Shown here: piece after piece, positions 1-8,434 of the stretch | Position numbering within the stretch: position 1 is the first letter of the stretch | How the letters are laid out: each line of letters opens with the position of its first letter | From: Jonquetella anthropi DSM 22815 | Lineage (GTDB): Bacteria > Synergistota > Synergistia > Synergistales > Dethiosulfovibrionaceae | NCBI RefSeq assembly: GCF_000237805.1 | Contig: NZ_CM001376.1 | Coordinates: forward strand, 354,910-418,909 | Direction: 5' to 3' | DNA length: 64,000 nucleotides | Notes under the pieces: model-generated | What the model was told of the DNA's origin: nothing | The model's input: only the letters and a program-made list of their open reading frames with translations | Database searches by the model: none | Position numbers and translations under genes: made by a program

Positions 1-1
1 C

Positions 2-2107
2 ATGCCCATCGGAATGGAGCTTCAGCCGGTGTACCTGCAGTCCGACGGCGTGACTCAGTCGGTCAACGAGTTCGTCATGAACGTCATCGAGTCGGTAGCC
101 ATCGTGGTCGGCATTCTGCTGATCTTCATGGGACTCAGGACGGGGTTGCTCATCGGCCTTGTCCTTCTGCTGGTCATCGCGGCGACTCTGGCGACAATGA
201 AGGTCCTAGGGATTTTCCTTCAGATCGTGTCCCTCGGCACCCTGATCGTCGCCTTGGGCATGCTGGTTGACAACGCGATCGTCATCTCCGAAGAGATGCT
301 CGTCGGGGTCGGGCGGGGCGAAGAGCTGACGGCCGTGGCCGAAAAAGCTGTGACGGTCAATTTCTGGCCGCTTCTGGGCGGGACCCTGATCGCCATTCTC
401 GGGTTCATGCCCGTCGGCCTGTCGAACGAGGCGGCCGGCGAATTTTGCCGGAGCCTGTTCCAGGTCATCTCCATTTCCCTGCTGTGGAGCTGGGTTTTGG
501 CCCTGACTGCCACGCCGGCGCTGGGCTCGTTCCTGCTTCACGGCACCAAGGTAGTCGATGACCCGTATGACAGTTTCCTGTTTCGGTGGTACCGCCGTTT
601 CCTAGAGTGGTGCATTCGTTGGCGGTTCCTCGTCATCCTGATGACGATCGGATGTTTTGCCGTCTCCGTGGCGGGGTTCAAGTCGGTGAAGAAGTCGTTC
701 TTCCCCAACTCGAACAGCCCGTATTTCATCATCGACCTGTGGTCGCCTCAGGGGACGGATATTAACAGTCACCTTGAGAAGGCACGGGCGATAGCCCTCG
801 GGCTGAGCGCGAGAAAAGACGTTAAGCACGTGACGGTCGTGGCCGGCGGCGGCGGGCTTCGGTTCCTTCTGACGATTGCGCCGCCGGACCCGAACAGTTC
901 GTTCGCTCAGATGATCGTCGAGACGGACGGGGAGGACGGCCCGCTGGCCGCCCTTCAGGACGCCGAGCGGATGATGTCCCAGATGCCCGGAGTGGAAGGC
1001 GTCTGCAAGCTGTTCAGCAAGGGGAGCGGTCTGACTGCTAAGGTCGAGGCCCGGTTCAGCGGCCCCGATCCGAACGTCCTGCGCGAGCTGGCCGACAAGG
1101 CGGCGGTGATCTTCCGCTCCACGCCGGGAAGCCGGTTTACCCGCACGGACTGGCGCGACCGGGTGAAGGTGCTCAAGCCCCAGATCTCGGTGGACCGAAT
1201 GCGCCACTTGGGACTGACCCGGCCGATGATCGCCCAGACGATTCACATGGTCTCGGGCGGGACGACGGTAGGCCTTTACCGGGACGGCAAGGACCTGCTG
1301 CCGATTTTGGCGACCGTGCCGAAGAAAATTCGTTTTGACTACGGCGCGCTTCGGTCCCTGCCGATCTGGGCTCCTGCCGCGTTGGGGACTGTGCCCCTTT
1401 CGTCGGTGGTGACGTCCTTTGAAAGCGACTGGGAGGACCAGATCCTTTGGACCTACAACCGGCAGCTGGCGATTCTCGTCCAGAGCGAGGTAGCGCTGAA
1501 CCAAAACGCCAACGACTTTTTGGACGCCGTGCGGCCGAAAGTCGAGGCCATTCCGCTGCCTGTGGGGTACAAGCTGGAATGGGCCGGCGAGTACAAGACC
1601 AGCGGCGAAGCCGTTCGAGGGATTATTCAGCTCCTGCCGTACGGCGTGATCGGCATGTTCTTCCTGATGGTCCTGCTGTTTAACGGGTTCATTGAGCCGA
1701 CGATCATCTTCCTGTGCCTGCCGCTGACGGTGATCGGCGTGACTTGGGGGCTGCTCCTGAGCAACCAGCCGTTCTCGTTCTTGGCGTTTTTGGGATTCCT
1801 GAGCCTGATGGGAATGCTCTCGAAGAACTCGATCGTGCTGTTGGATCAAGTGGCGTCGGAGTTCGCCGCCGGCAAGGATCGGTACGAGGTGATCGTGAAC
1901 GCCGGGGTGAGCCGACTGCGTCCTGTGAGCATGTCGGCCGTGACGACCGTTCTGGGAATGATCCCGTTGGCTGGCGACAAGCTGTTCGCGCCGCTGGCTG
2001 TGACGATTATGGCCGGTCTCACCGTGGCGACGGTCTTGACCCTGATTATCGTGCCGGTGCTCTGTTCGATCTTCTACCGAGTCCCACCGCGCCGCTGCCA
2101 TGAGTAA
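2..2107 (+). CDS. RND efflux pump inner-membrane permease (AcrB/HAE1-like), 5'-truncated by window edge
   Basis: The last 701 residues of a roughly 1,030-residue RND transporter, a proton-driven inner-membrane pump that works with a periplasmic adaptor and an outer-membrane channel. The window opens just before TM2. TM2-TM6 are followed by a soluble periplasmic half (about residues 230-520) and then the second TM bundle. The TM4 proton-relay motif reads GMLVDNAIV: the first of the usual two Asp residues is present and the second is Asn, a common variant outside the AcrB subfamily. The TM10 Lys is present (LSLMGMLSKNSIVLLD). The stop codon overlaps the pbpC start by 8 bp, so the two are translationally coupled. 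Substrate cannot be read from sequence. The adaptor gene should lie to the left, outside the window. Confidence 0.93.
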   Translation: MPIGMELQPVYLQSDGVTQSVNEFVMNVIESVAIVVGILLIFMGLRTGLLIGLVLLLVIAATLATMKVLGIFLQIVSLGTLIVALGMLVDNAIVISEEMLVGVGRGEELTAVAEKAVTVNFWPLLGGTLIAILGFMPVGLSNEAAGEFCRSLFQVISISLLWSWVLALTATPALGSFLLHGTKVVDDPYDSFLFRWYRRFLEWCIRWRFLVILMTIGCFAVSVAGFKSVKKSFFPNSNSPYFIIDLWSPQGTDINSHLEKARAIALGLSARKDVKHVTVVAGGGGLRFLLTIAPPDPNSSFAQMIVETDGEDGPLAALQDAERMMSQMPGVEGVCKLFSKGSGLTAKVEARFSGPDPNVLRELADKAAVIFRSTPGSRFTRTDWRDRVKVLKPQISVDRMRHLGLTRPMIAQTIHMVSGGTTVGLYRDGKDLLPILATVPKKIRFDYGALRSLPIWAPAALGTVPLSSVVTSFESDWEDQILWTYNRQLAILVQSEVALNQNANDFLDAVRPKVEAIPLPVGYKLEWAGEYKTSGEAVRGIIQLLPYGVIGMFFLMVLLFNGFIEPTIIFLCLPLTVIGVTWGLLLSNQPFSFLAFLGFLSLMGMLSKNSIVLLDQVASEFAAGKDRYEVIVNAGVSRLRPVSMSAVTTVLGMIPLAGDKLFAPLAVTIMAGLTVATVLTLIIVPVLCSIFYRVPPRRCHE

Positions 2108-4325
2108 GGCGCGGAAGCGGCTGTTCATTCTTGGCGTTCTTGCCGCGTCGGCGCTTCTCTCCTTTTGGGGGTGGCGCCGCCTCGGTTCGCTTGAGCTGGT
2201 GGAAGCCCGGTTAGCCTCGTGGCCGGCGTCTCAGGTCGTTCGGTCCCGTGACGGGACTATCATCGGCATGTCTCTGTCCGCCGACGGCGAGTTCTGCGTG
2301 CCGGTTCCCCTGTCTTCCATGGGGAAGCTGATGCCCCGGCTGACCGTGCTGGTGGAGGACAAACGGTTCTGGCGTCACGGCGGGGTGGATTGGCAGGGGC
2401 TGGCTTCGGCCGCCGTTGACTGGGCGTTCCGGGGCCGCCGCCGGGGCGGGTCGACGATCACGACGCAGGTCATCCGCATGGCGTACCCCGCGCCGCGGAC
2501 CTTGGGGACGAAGATTCGGGAGTTCGCCCAGGCGGACACATTGGAGCGCCGGCTGAAGAAAGAACAGATCCTTGAGCTGTACTTGAACCGGGCGCCTTTT
2601 GGCTCCAATATCCGTGGCGTCGAGGCGGCCGCCCAGATGTGGTTCGGCCGAACATGCCAGCACTTGACGGCCGCTCAGGCGGCCCTGCTGGTCGGCATGG
2701 TCAAGGCGCCGACCGCGTACCGTCCGGACTTGAACCCGCAGGCGGCCAAACGCAGGCGGGATCTTATTCTGTCGATGGCCAAGGATGCCGGGATTATCGA
2801 CAGCTTTCAGTACCAGTGCGCGCTGGACGAGGCTCTGCCCAGCAGACTGCTTCAGCCGCCGTCTCAGGAGCTTCTGTTCTGTCAGGCTGTCACCGACCGG
2901 CTGATTGGGCAGGACGTGACGACGACGCTTGATCGGTCGTGTCAGAAGATAGTCCGCTCGGCGCTTGAAACCGCGTTGGCCCACCAGCCGCCGGAAGTGA
3001 CGGCAGCGGCCGTCCTGCTGGAAAACGAGACCGGCGCGGTCCGGGCTCTGGTGCCGAACGCCCGATGGGGCAGCGGGAACTCGGGCCAGTGGGTTGACTG
3101 TTCCTCCGCCCTTCGTTCGCCCGGGTCGTCCCTCAAGCCGTTCGTCTACGCGATGGCCTTCGAGCGGGGCGTCCTGACGCCCGGCCTGCTGATGGCCGAC
3201 ACGCCGCTCGGCATGGGCGGACGGACGCCGCGGAACTTCGACAAACTGTACCGCGGCCCGGTGAGCGCGAAACGGGCGCTGAACGACTCGCTGAACGTCC
3301 CGGCCGTCCGGGCCCTGCGGGCCGTGTCGGCTGACGAGCTTCTGCGGCGGATGAGACGGGCCGGACTGGAAAACATCAAAAAGGAAGCCGACTGGTACGG
3401 GGATTCGCTCGTGCTGGGCGGCTGTGAGGTGAGCCCCCTTCAGCTGGCGGAGGCCTGCACGGTCTTCGCTCGGTTGGGGGAGCGAATTTCGCCTGTATTT
3501 GAGGCCGGTCGGACTGGCGCCGTCGAGCAGGTGTTCACGCCTCAAGCCGCTTGGCTGGTCACCGACTGCCTGTCCGATCCGTCCCGGCTGCCGATCACCC
3601 TGCGGTCGGTGGACGCCCTTCGGGGCAAGTTCGCTTTTAAGACCGGGACGAGCTACGGCCTTCGGGACGCGTGGACGGCCGTTTGGAACGGTCGGTGGAC
3701 GTTGGTCGTGTGGCTGGGAGATCCGACCGGGCGCCCTCACAGCACGCTTGTCGGGCTGTCAGCGGCGGTTCCCGCGGCCAGCCAGATTTTCCGTCATCTG
3801 CCTGAAGGGTGGCCTGTGCCTCGTCCCGAGGGGCTCGAGCGGCGGAGCGTCTGTTCCCTGTCGGGGCTACCCCCTTCGCCGGCCTGCGCGACTCGGACGT
3901 CCGACTGGTACATTCCGGCTGTCTCCCCTTCGGGGGTTTGCCAAATGCACCGATACCACGGCGGGCGGGTGGTGACCGTCTGGCCGAAGGAGCTTTCCCG
4001 CTACATGTCCGGCCGCGACAGGCCCGGTCAGATGATCGTGGCCTCTCCGTTGGACGGGGCGGACTACCTGTACTACGAGCAGGGCAGCAAGCTGGCTCTG
4101 CGGTGCGAGGGAGCGGGCCAAGTTCACTGGTTTGTCGACGGACAGTTCGTCGGCACGTCGCCTTCCGGAACTGACTCGGTGATGTGGCCGATGAAGCCGG
4201 GCAAGCACGAGGCGACGGTCATGGACGGTACGGGCAGGAAGCGATCGGTTTCTTTTACTGTTTCGTCGATCTTTTCCGAGCCGGGAGAGCTTCAGGAGCT
4301 CGTGCCGGAACCTTCCAAGCCGTAG
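2100..4325 (+). CDS. pbpC: Penicillin-binding protein 1C (bifunctional glycosyltransferase/transpeptidase)
   Basis: A 741-residue class A PBP that polymerises and may cross-link peptidoglycan. One N-terminal membrane anchor (about residues 7-27) precedes a GT51 domain with EDKRFWRHGGVD (catalytic Glu about 86), GGSTITTQ and the KKEQILELYLNR block. The transpeptidase domain has SSLK (nucleophile Ser about 343), SLN and KTGTS (about 514). The C-terminus carries the Ig-like BiPBP_C domain (about residues 640-725) that marks the PBP1C subfamily. Length is normal for PBP1C (about 770). The ATG lies inside the end of the RND gene. An alpha2-macroglobulin gene (yfhM), the usual PBP1C partner, is not seen nearby. 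Confidence 0.95.
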   Translation: MSKARKRLFILGVLAASALLSFWGWRRLGSLELVEARLASWPASQVVRSRDGTIIGMSLSADGEFCVPVPLSSMGKLMPRLTVLVEDKRFWRHGGVDWQGLASAAVDWAFRGRRRGGSTITTQVIRMAYPAPRTLGTKIREFAQADTLERRLKKEQILELYLNRAPFGSNIRGVEAAAQMWFGRTCQHLTAAQAALLVGMVKAPTAYRPDLNPQAAKRRRDLILSMAKDAGIIDSFQYQCALDEALPSRLLQPPSQELLFCQAVTDRLIGQDVTTTLDRSCQKIVRSALETALAHQPPEVTAAAVLLENETGAVRALVPNARWGSGNSGQWVDCSSALRSPGSSLKPFVYAMAFERGVLTPGLLMADTPLGMGGRTPRNFDKLYRGPVSAKRALNDSLNVPAVRALRAVSADELLRRMRRAGLENIKKEADWYGDSLVLGGCEVSPLQLAEACTVFARLGERISPVFEAGRTGAVEQVFTPQAAWLVTDCLSDPSRLPITLRSVDALRGKFAFKTGTSYGLRDAWTAVWNGRWTLVVWLGDPTGRPHSTLVGLSAAVPAASQIFRHLPEGWPVPRPEGLERRSVCSLSGLPPSPACATRTSDWYIPAVSPSGVCQMHRYHGGRVVTVWPKELSRYMSGRDRPGQMIVASPLDGADYLYYEQGSKLALRCEGAGQVHWFVDGQFVGTSPSGTDSVMWPMKPGKHEATVMDGTGRKRSVSFTVSSIFSEPGELQELVPEPSKP

Positions 4326-4377
4326 AGAAACGGCGCTGTGCTTTATCTGCTGTAGTTCATCTGGAGAGGAGAATTGG

Positions 4378-5316
4378 ATGTCTGTCGTTTCACCTGTTAT
4401 TGCGCTGCTGTCCTTGATGTTTTTGGGGTGGTGGCTCCATGGACGCGGGATTGTGACCGAAGCGGCTGAGGTCGGAATGACCCAGCTGCTTTTTTATGCT
4501 TTCATGCCGGCGGCCCTGTTCGTCGCGGGGCTCAAGTTCCGGCCCGGACAGGTCCAGGGGCTGAGGTACACGCTGATCATTTATGGCGGGTTCCTGTTCG
4601 CGATGGCGGCGGCGGGACTGCTGGCGTGGCTTCGGGGATTTGACCGGCGGCGGGTCGGCGCGGTCTTTCTGGCCGACGTGCGGAGCAACATCATCTACGT
4701 GGCCATGCCGTTGGTCGCCCTGTGGCTGGGCGAGGACGGCGAGTCGGCCATGGCGGCTTTCGTCGCGCTGTCGACGCCGTTCTACAACATCGGCCCGCTG
4801 ATGGCGGCGGAGGTCGCCCTGTCCGGCCGGTTTGACTGGCAGGGCTTGGCCGACGGGGCCAAGCGGACCGCCGTCAACCCGGTGTTCATCGCGCCGCTTT
4901 TGGCGATGGGGTTCGTCTTCACCGGCACGGCCTCGGTCATCCCTGAATGGCTGCTGACGGCCTTGGGAATTATGGGGCAGGGCTCGACGGCTCTGGCCCT
5001 CGTCGTCATCGGCGCGTCGCTGGACCTTCATGGTCTCCCCCGGGCGCTGAAAGGCTGCTGGCCTGACTTGGCGGTCAAGCTGGTTCTGCTGCCGCTTTTC
5101 GTCTTCGCCTGTTATCTCGTTTGGCCTCTGTCGGATAAGACGGCTATGGTGGCGACGGTCATCACCTGCGCGGCCAGCCCAGCGTTCAACTGTTACATCA
5201 TCGGCCGGTCGATCGGCCTCGACGCGGAGTACCTGTCGGGCCTGCTGGCATGTGGGACCGTCATCGGCGCCGGAACGGCTGCCGTTTGGATGGCTCTCGC
5301 GTCGGCTTTTTTGTAA
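4378..5316 (+). CDS. AEC-family carrier (auxin efflux carrier/malate permease type)
   Basis: A 312-residue integral membrane protein with about ten hydrophobic segments in the 5+5 arrangement of the Mem_trans (AEC) family. Bacterial members transport organic acids such as malate or malonate. The ATG follows GGAGAGGAG at a good distance. It lies 52 bp after pbpC with no terminator between, so co-transcription is possible, but no functional link is apparent. The substrate is not predictable; the NAD-type malic enzyme at 14.3-15.5 kb would be compatible with malate but is far away. Confidence 0.85.
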   Translation: MSVVSPVIALLSLMFLGWWLHGRGIVTEAAEVGMTQLLFYAFMPAALFVAGLKFRPGQVQGLRYTLIIYGGFLFAMAAAGLLAWLRGFDRRRVGAVFLADVRSNIIYVAMPLVALWLGEDGESAMAAFVALSTPFYNIGPLMAAEVALSGRFDWQGLADGAKRTAVNPVFIAPLLAMGFVFTGTASVIPEWLLTALGIMGQGSTALALVVIGASLDLHGLPRALKGCWPDLAVKLVLLPLFVFACYLVWPLSDKTAMVATVITCAASPAFNCYIIGRSIGLDAEYLSGLLACGTVIGAGTAAVWMALASAFL

Positions 5317-5325
5317 AGAGAATTC

Positions 5326-5354
5326 TTGACTGGCTGAGCGGTCTGTTTTATGAT
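5326..5354 (+). promoter_or_regulatory. Sigma-70-type promoter of the B12 uptake operon
   Basis: TTGACT (5326-5331), a 17-bp spacer, then TATGAT (5349-5354). Transcription would begin near 5361, at the 5' edge of the riboswitch aptamer. Confidence 0.75.
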
Positions 5355-5361
5355 GAGCAAA

Positions 5362-5535
5362 ACGTCAAATGAACGCGTTTCGGCCCAGGGAAGCCGGTGA
5401 AAATCCGGCGCGGTGCCGCCACTGTGAGCTCGGGCCCCTCGGGGCCCGGCGAGTCAGACTGCTGGCCGGACGCGAGTCTTCGATGGCCCGCGGCCTACGG
5501 GTAACTTCGATGTTTCGCCGAGGGCGCTTACCCCA
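5362..5535 (+). ncRNA. Cobalamin (AdoCbl) riboswitch
   Basis: Contains the diagnostic B12-box region: AGGGAAGCCGGTGAAAATCC, then GCGGTGCCGCCACTGTGA (5388-5427), a GC-rich hairpin, the GAGTCAGACTGCTGGCCGG block (5451-5469) and a 3' GGGTAACTTCGATG segment. These match the conserved core of the cobalamin riboswitch. A strong intrinsic terminator follows at 5548, so control is probably by premature transcription termination when B12 is plentiful. It precedes a btuFCD-like importer, the expected target. Exact ends are approximate. Confidence 0.95.
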
Positions 5536-5547
5536 ACGGCGGCAACA

Positions 5548-5576
5548 GCGACGGGCAAAGGCCCGTCGCTTTTTTA
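5548..5576 (+). terminator. Intrinsic terminator forming the riboswitch expression platform
   Basis: A perfect 9-bp stem (GCGACGGGC / GCCCGTCGC) with AAAG loop followed by six T. It lies between the aptamer and btuF, 49 bp before the start codon, as expected for a transcription-attenuating riboswitch. Confidence 0.92.
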
Positions 5577-5624
5577 GCCAGTTTTAAAGACAGCAGGAAC
5601 AGATCACAAAGGAGGAATGGGAGA

Positions 5625-6593
5625 ATGTTTGGATCCAAAAAGGTTTTGCTTTCCCTGGGAGCTGCAGCTGCGGCTCTCGCGATGGCGGCGTCAGGGGCCG
5701 GCGCTCAGGACGTGCCGACCGTCTCCGGCGAGGTGGACGGGGTCAAGTACACCTGCAAATTCGAGCAGGCGCCCAAGCGGGCGGTCAGCCTGTCCCACTT
5801 CACCACTGAGATGATGCTGGCTCTGGGGCTCGAGCCGTCGATGGTCGGCACCGCGTTCCTCGAGGAGCCGATTTATCCGCCCGTTGCCGAGGCGTACAAG
5901 AAGGTCCCCGTGCTGTCCGACACTTGGCCGTCGATGGAAGTCTTCATGGCCACTTCGCCGGACTTCGCCACCGGCTGGGCTACCGCCTTCTCCAAGAAGG
6001 GGCTGGAAGCTCAGGCGCTGCTCGATCGGAACGTGAAGATTTTCATTCCCCGTTCGACCGTGGACTTTGACGCCAACCTGGACACGCTGTTTGACGATTT
6101 CATGACCTTCGGGCGCATCTTCCGGGTTGAAGACCGGGCGAAGGCGTACGTGGAAAAGCAGAAGGAGCAGCTGGCGGCGATTCAGAAGCGCATTGCCGGC
6201 AAGCCCGCGAAGAAGATTTTCATCTACGATTCGGGCAGCGACGACGCGTTCACCGTGTATGAGGGTTTCACCACCAACCTGTTCCGCCTGATCGGCGCCG
6301 AGAACATTTTGGCCGGCAAGGGCGTGAAGAAGACGTGGGGCAAGTGCAGCTGGGAAGAAGTCGTGGCCGGAAACCCGGACGTGATCGTGGTCATCGGCTA
6401 CAGCAAGAGCGTTCGCTTCCAGGAGACCGACGCGCCCACGAAGATCGAGTGGCTTAAGAACTTCGCGCCCCTCAAGGACGTGACGGCCATCAAGAACAAC
6501 GCGTTCGCACAGGTGAGCTTGGCTGATATCTGCCCGGGCATCCGGAACATCGACGCTCTGGAGCGGCTGAGCAAGGCTGTGTATGGCGACTAG
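5625..6593 (+). CDS. btuF: ABC transporter substrate-binding protein (BtuF/FecB type), probably for corrinoids
   Basis: A 322-residue periplasmic binding protein of the class III (helical backbone) fold used for B12 and siderophores. An N-terminal signal peptide (about residues 1-28, ending near AGAQD) is followed by the two-lobe domain. The ATG has AAAGGAGG 10 bp upstream; a nearer ATG at 5617 is out of frame. It is first in an operon with permease and ATPase genes and sits directly behind a cobalamin riboswitch, which is the main reason to assign B12 or cobinamide rather than iron-siderophore. Family membership is firm; the ligand is inferred from the riboswitch. Confidence 0.88.
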   Translation: MFGSKKVLLSLGAAAAALAMAASGAGAQDVPTVSGEVDGVKYTCKFEQAPKRAVSLSHFTTEMMLALGLEPSMVGTAFLEEPIYPPVAEAYKKVPVLSDTWPSMEVFMATSPDFATGWATAFSKKGLEAQALLDRNVKIFIPRSTVDFDANLDTLFDDFMTFGRIFRVEDRAKAYVEKQKEQLAAIQKRIAGKPAKKIFIYDSGSDDAFTVYEGFTTNLFRLIGAENILAGKGVKKTWGKCSWEEVVAGNPDVIVVIGYSKSVRFQETDAPTKIEWLKNFAPLKDVTAIKNNAFAQVSLADICPGIRNIDALERLSKAVYGD

Positions 6594-7623
6594 AACTGAC
6601 AGGAGGGCAAAAGCGGGCACGCTTTTGCCCTTTCTTTTGGTCTTCTTGGTCGTCTCGGTGCTGCTGTCGCTCGGCATCGGCGCGGTTCACGTCCCGCTGT
6701 CCCAGACGGCGGCCGTCCTCGTCTCGCACCTGTGGGGCGGCCCGGGCGGAGGGCCAGCGGCCGAGGCGATCGTCTGGGGGCTGCGCCTTCCCCGGGTGCT
6801 TCTTGCCGCCTCTGGAGGGGCGGTCTTGGCTCTGGCCGGCGTCTTGATGCAGACTTTGACTCGCAACCCGGTAGCCGAACCGTACGTGCTGGGCCTTTCC
6901 AGCGGGGCGTCGGCCGGCGCGGTGTGGATCATCATCTTCGGCGGGCTGCCGTGGGCCGGCGGGTGGGCCGTCCAGCTGGGCGCCTTCGCCGGCGCCGTGC
7001 TCTCGCTGGCCGTCGTGCTGTCGCTGGCGGGAAAAAGGCCGTCAGCCCTGCGGCTGGTGCTTTTAGGGCTGGGCGTCGGGGCGTTTTTCTCAGCCTTAAC
7101 GGCGTTCACGCTCTGCGAGGCCCACAACGACTCGGAGCTGCGCAGCGCGATGTTCTGGATGCTGGGCAGCTTTTCGACCGCCCGGCTGGCCGATCTGCCG
7201 CCGGTGCTGTTGGCGCTGGCCGCTGGCGTGGTCGGGACCTTGGCCGCTCACAAAGAGTTGGACGGTCTGTTGCTGGGCGACGGACCTGCCGCGTCGCTGG
7301 GCATTCCCGTTCGGCCGGTTCGGATCGGCGCGGCCCTGACGTCCGCTCTGGTGGTGGCGCTGTTGGTGTCTAAAACCGGCGTGGTTGGGTTTGTCGGGCT
7401 ACTCGCGCCGCACTTGGCCCGCCGTCTCGTCGGGCCGGGGCACAAGGGGCTGACGGCCGTGGCCCTGCCCTTGGGCGCGATTATCCTCGTCTGGGGGGAC
7501 ACGCTCGCCCGCACGGTGTACGCGCCTCAGGAACTGCCGGTCGGGGTCCTCACGTCTCTGGTCGGCGCGCCGTTGTTCGTGTGGCTCGTCCAGAAAGACT
7601 ATTCGTTCGGAGGCCAGTCGTGA
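6583..7623 (+). CDS. btuC: ABC transporter permease, FecCD/BtuC family
   Basis: A 346-residue permease with about nine to ten membrane segments and the conserved FecCD block LRLPRVLLAASGGAVLALAG followed by QTLTRNPVAEP (about residues 66-100). Pairs with the BtuF-like binding protein and the BtuD-like ATPase as a corrinoid importer. The ATG overlaps btuF by 11 bp and has only a weak Shine-Dalgarno (AGCAAGG), so coupled translation is likely. A perfect 11-bp hairpin followed by a T-rich run covers codons 8-19 (see separate entry). The start at 6583 keeps the whole first TM helix. Confidence 0.9.
   Translation: MATRTDRRAKAGTLLPFLLVFLVVSVLLSLGIGAVHVPLSQTAAVLVSHLWGGPGGGPAAEAIVWGLRLPRVLLAASGGAVLALAGVLMQTLTRNPVAEPYVLGLSSGASAGAVWIIIFGGLPWAGGWAVQLGAFAGAVLSLAVVLSLAGKRPSALRLVLLGLGVGAFFSALTAFTLCEAHNDSELRSAMFWMLGSFSTARLADLPPVLLALAAGVVGTLAAHKELDGLLLGDGPAASLGIPVRPVRIGAALTSALVVALLVSKTGVVGFVGLLAPHLARRLVGPGHKGLTAVALPLGAIILVWGDTLARTVYAPQELPVGVLTSLVGAPLFVWLVQKDYSFGGQS
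6605..6638 (+). terminator. Terminator-like hairpin inside the btuF/btuC junction
   Basis: GGGCAAAAGCG (6605-6615), loop GGCA, CGCTTTTGCCC (6620-6630), then TTTCTTTT. The stem is perfect over 11 bp. It begins 12 bp after the btuF stop and lies in the first codons of btuC. It could terminate part of the transcripts, or stabilise the btuF 3' end, giving more binding protein than permease. Inference from structure only. Confidence 0.5.
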
Positions 7624-8378
7624 TAGAGATTAAAGATCTGAGCTGCCAGCTTGGGGACCGGTACGTGCTGGATCACGTGTCCTGCTCGTTCGGCGACGGG
7701 CTGGTCACGGCGGTCATCGGCCCGAACGGTAGCGGAAAGACGACGCTCCTGCGCCACCTGACCCGAACCTATCCGTCCCAAGGCCGGATAAAAATCGACG
7801 GCGTGCCGCTGGAGACCCTGTCGTCCCGGCAGCTGGCCAGAAACTTGGCCGTGCTGGAACAGGACGCCATGCTGCTGGGAGCTGACTTTACCGCTTCCGA
7901 TTTGGTGGTGATGGGCCGTTACGCCCAGCGCGGATTCGGCCGGGCGTACGAGGCGGACGACTTTGGATTCGCCGAGGCCGCGTTGGCTCGGGTGGGCCTC
8001 GAGGGGTTCGGATCCCGTCGGGTGTCCGATATGTCCGGCGGGGAGCGGCAGCGGGTCATGCTGGCCCGGGTGCTGTGTCAGGACGCCGCGGCGCTCGTCC
8101 TCGACGAGCCGATGAACCACCTTGACCCGGCTCACGCTTTGGCCGTTGCGGCGCTGCTCCGGCAGGAGAAGAAGACGACCGCGGTGGTCATTCACGACCT
8201 GAACTTGGCGTCTCTCGTCGCCGACCGGATTTTGGCACTGGAAGACGGACGAGTGGCCGGGTACGGGACGCCGGCCGAGTTGCTGACGGCCCCGTTCGTC
8301 AAGAAACTGTTCGGCGTGGACGCGGCTGTGACGCTCTTCGACGGCCGGCCGCACTTGGCCTTTCGACTTCCCGGATAA
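7620..8378 (+). CDS. btuD: ABC transporter ATP-binding protein, BtuD/FepC family
   Basis: A 252-residue ATPase with Walker A GPNGSGKTT, signature MSGGERQR, Walker B ALVLDEPMNHLD and the switch His (VVIHDLN). Energises the BtuCD-type importer. The start is chosen as GTG 7620, overlapping the btuC stop (GTGATA) with GGAGG at 7609-7613; a longer frame open from 7581 has no ribosome site. The protein then begins MIEIKDLSCQL, the normal N-terminus of this family. A strong bidirectional terminator follows. Confidence 0.92.
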   Translation: MIEIKDLSCQLGDRYVLDHVSCSFGDGLVTAVIGPNGSGKTTLLRHLTRTYPSQGRIKIDGVPLETLSSRQLARNLAVLEQDAMLLGADFTASDLVVMGRYAQRGFGRAYEADDFGFAEAALARVGLEGFGSRRVSDMSGGERQRVMLARVLCQDAAALVLDEPMNHLDPAHALAVAALLRQEKKTTAVVIHDLNLASLVADRILALEDGRVAGYGTPAELLTAPFVKKLFGVDAAVTLFDGRPHLAFRLPG

Positions 8379-8394
8379 CGTGGCGAATAAAAAT

Positions 8395-8426
8395 GCCGCC
8401 GCCCTCAAAAGGGCGGCGGCGTTTTT
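8395..8426. terminator. Bidirectional intrinsic terminator between btuD and the P-type ATPase gene
   Basis: An 11-bp perfect stem (GCCGCCGCCCT / AGGGCGGCGGC) with CAAA loop, flanked by T5 on the plus side (8422-8426) and by A-rich sequence upstream (8387-8393) that is a T-tract on the minus strand. It separates two convergent genes. Confidence 0.9.
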
Positions 8427-8434
8427 ATTTGCCG

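Noticed and set aside
602-2128. Long minus-strand frames of 500 or more residues opposite the RND and pbpC genes
   Set aside because: High GC leaves few stops on the antisense strand; the products are Arg/Gln/His-rich and match no family, and the plus-strand genes have clear motifs.
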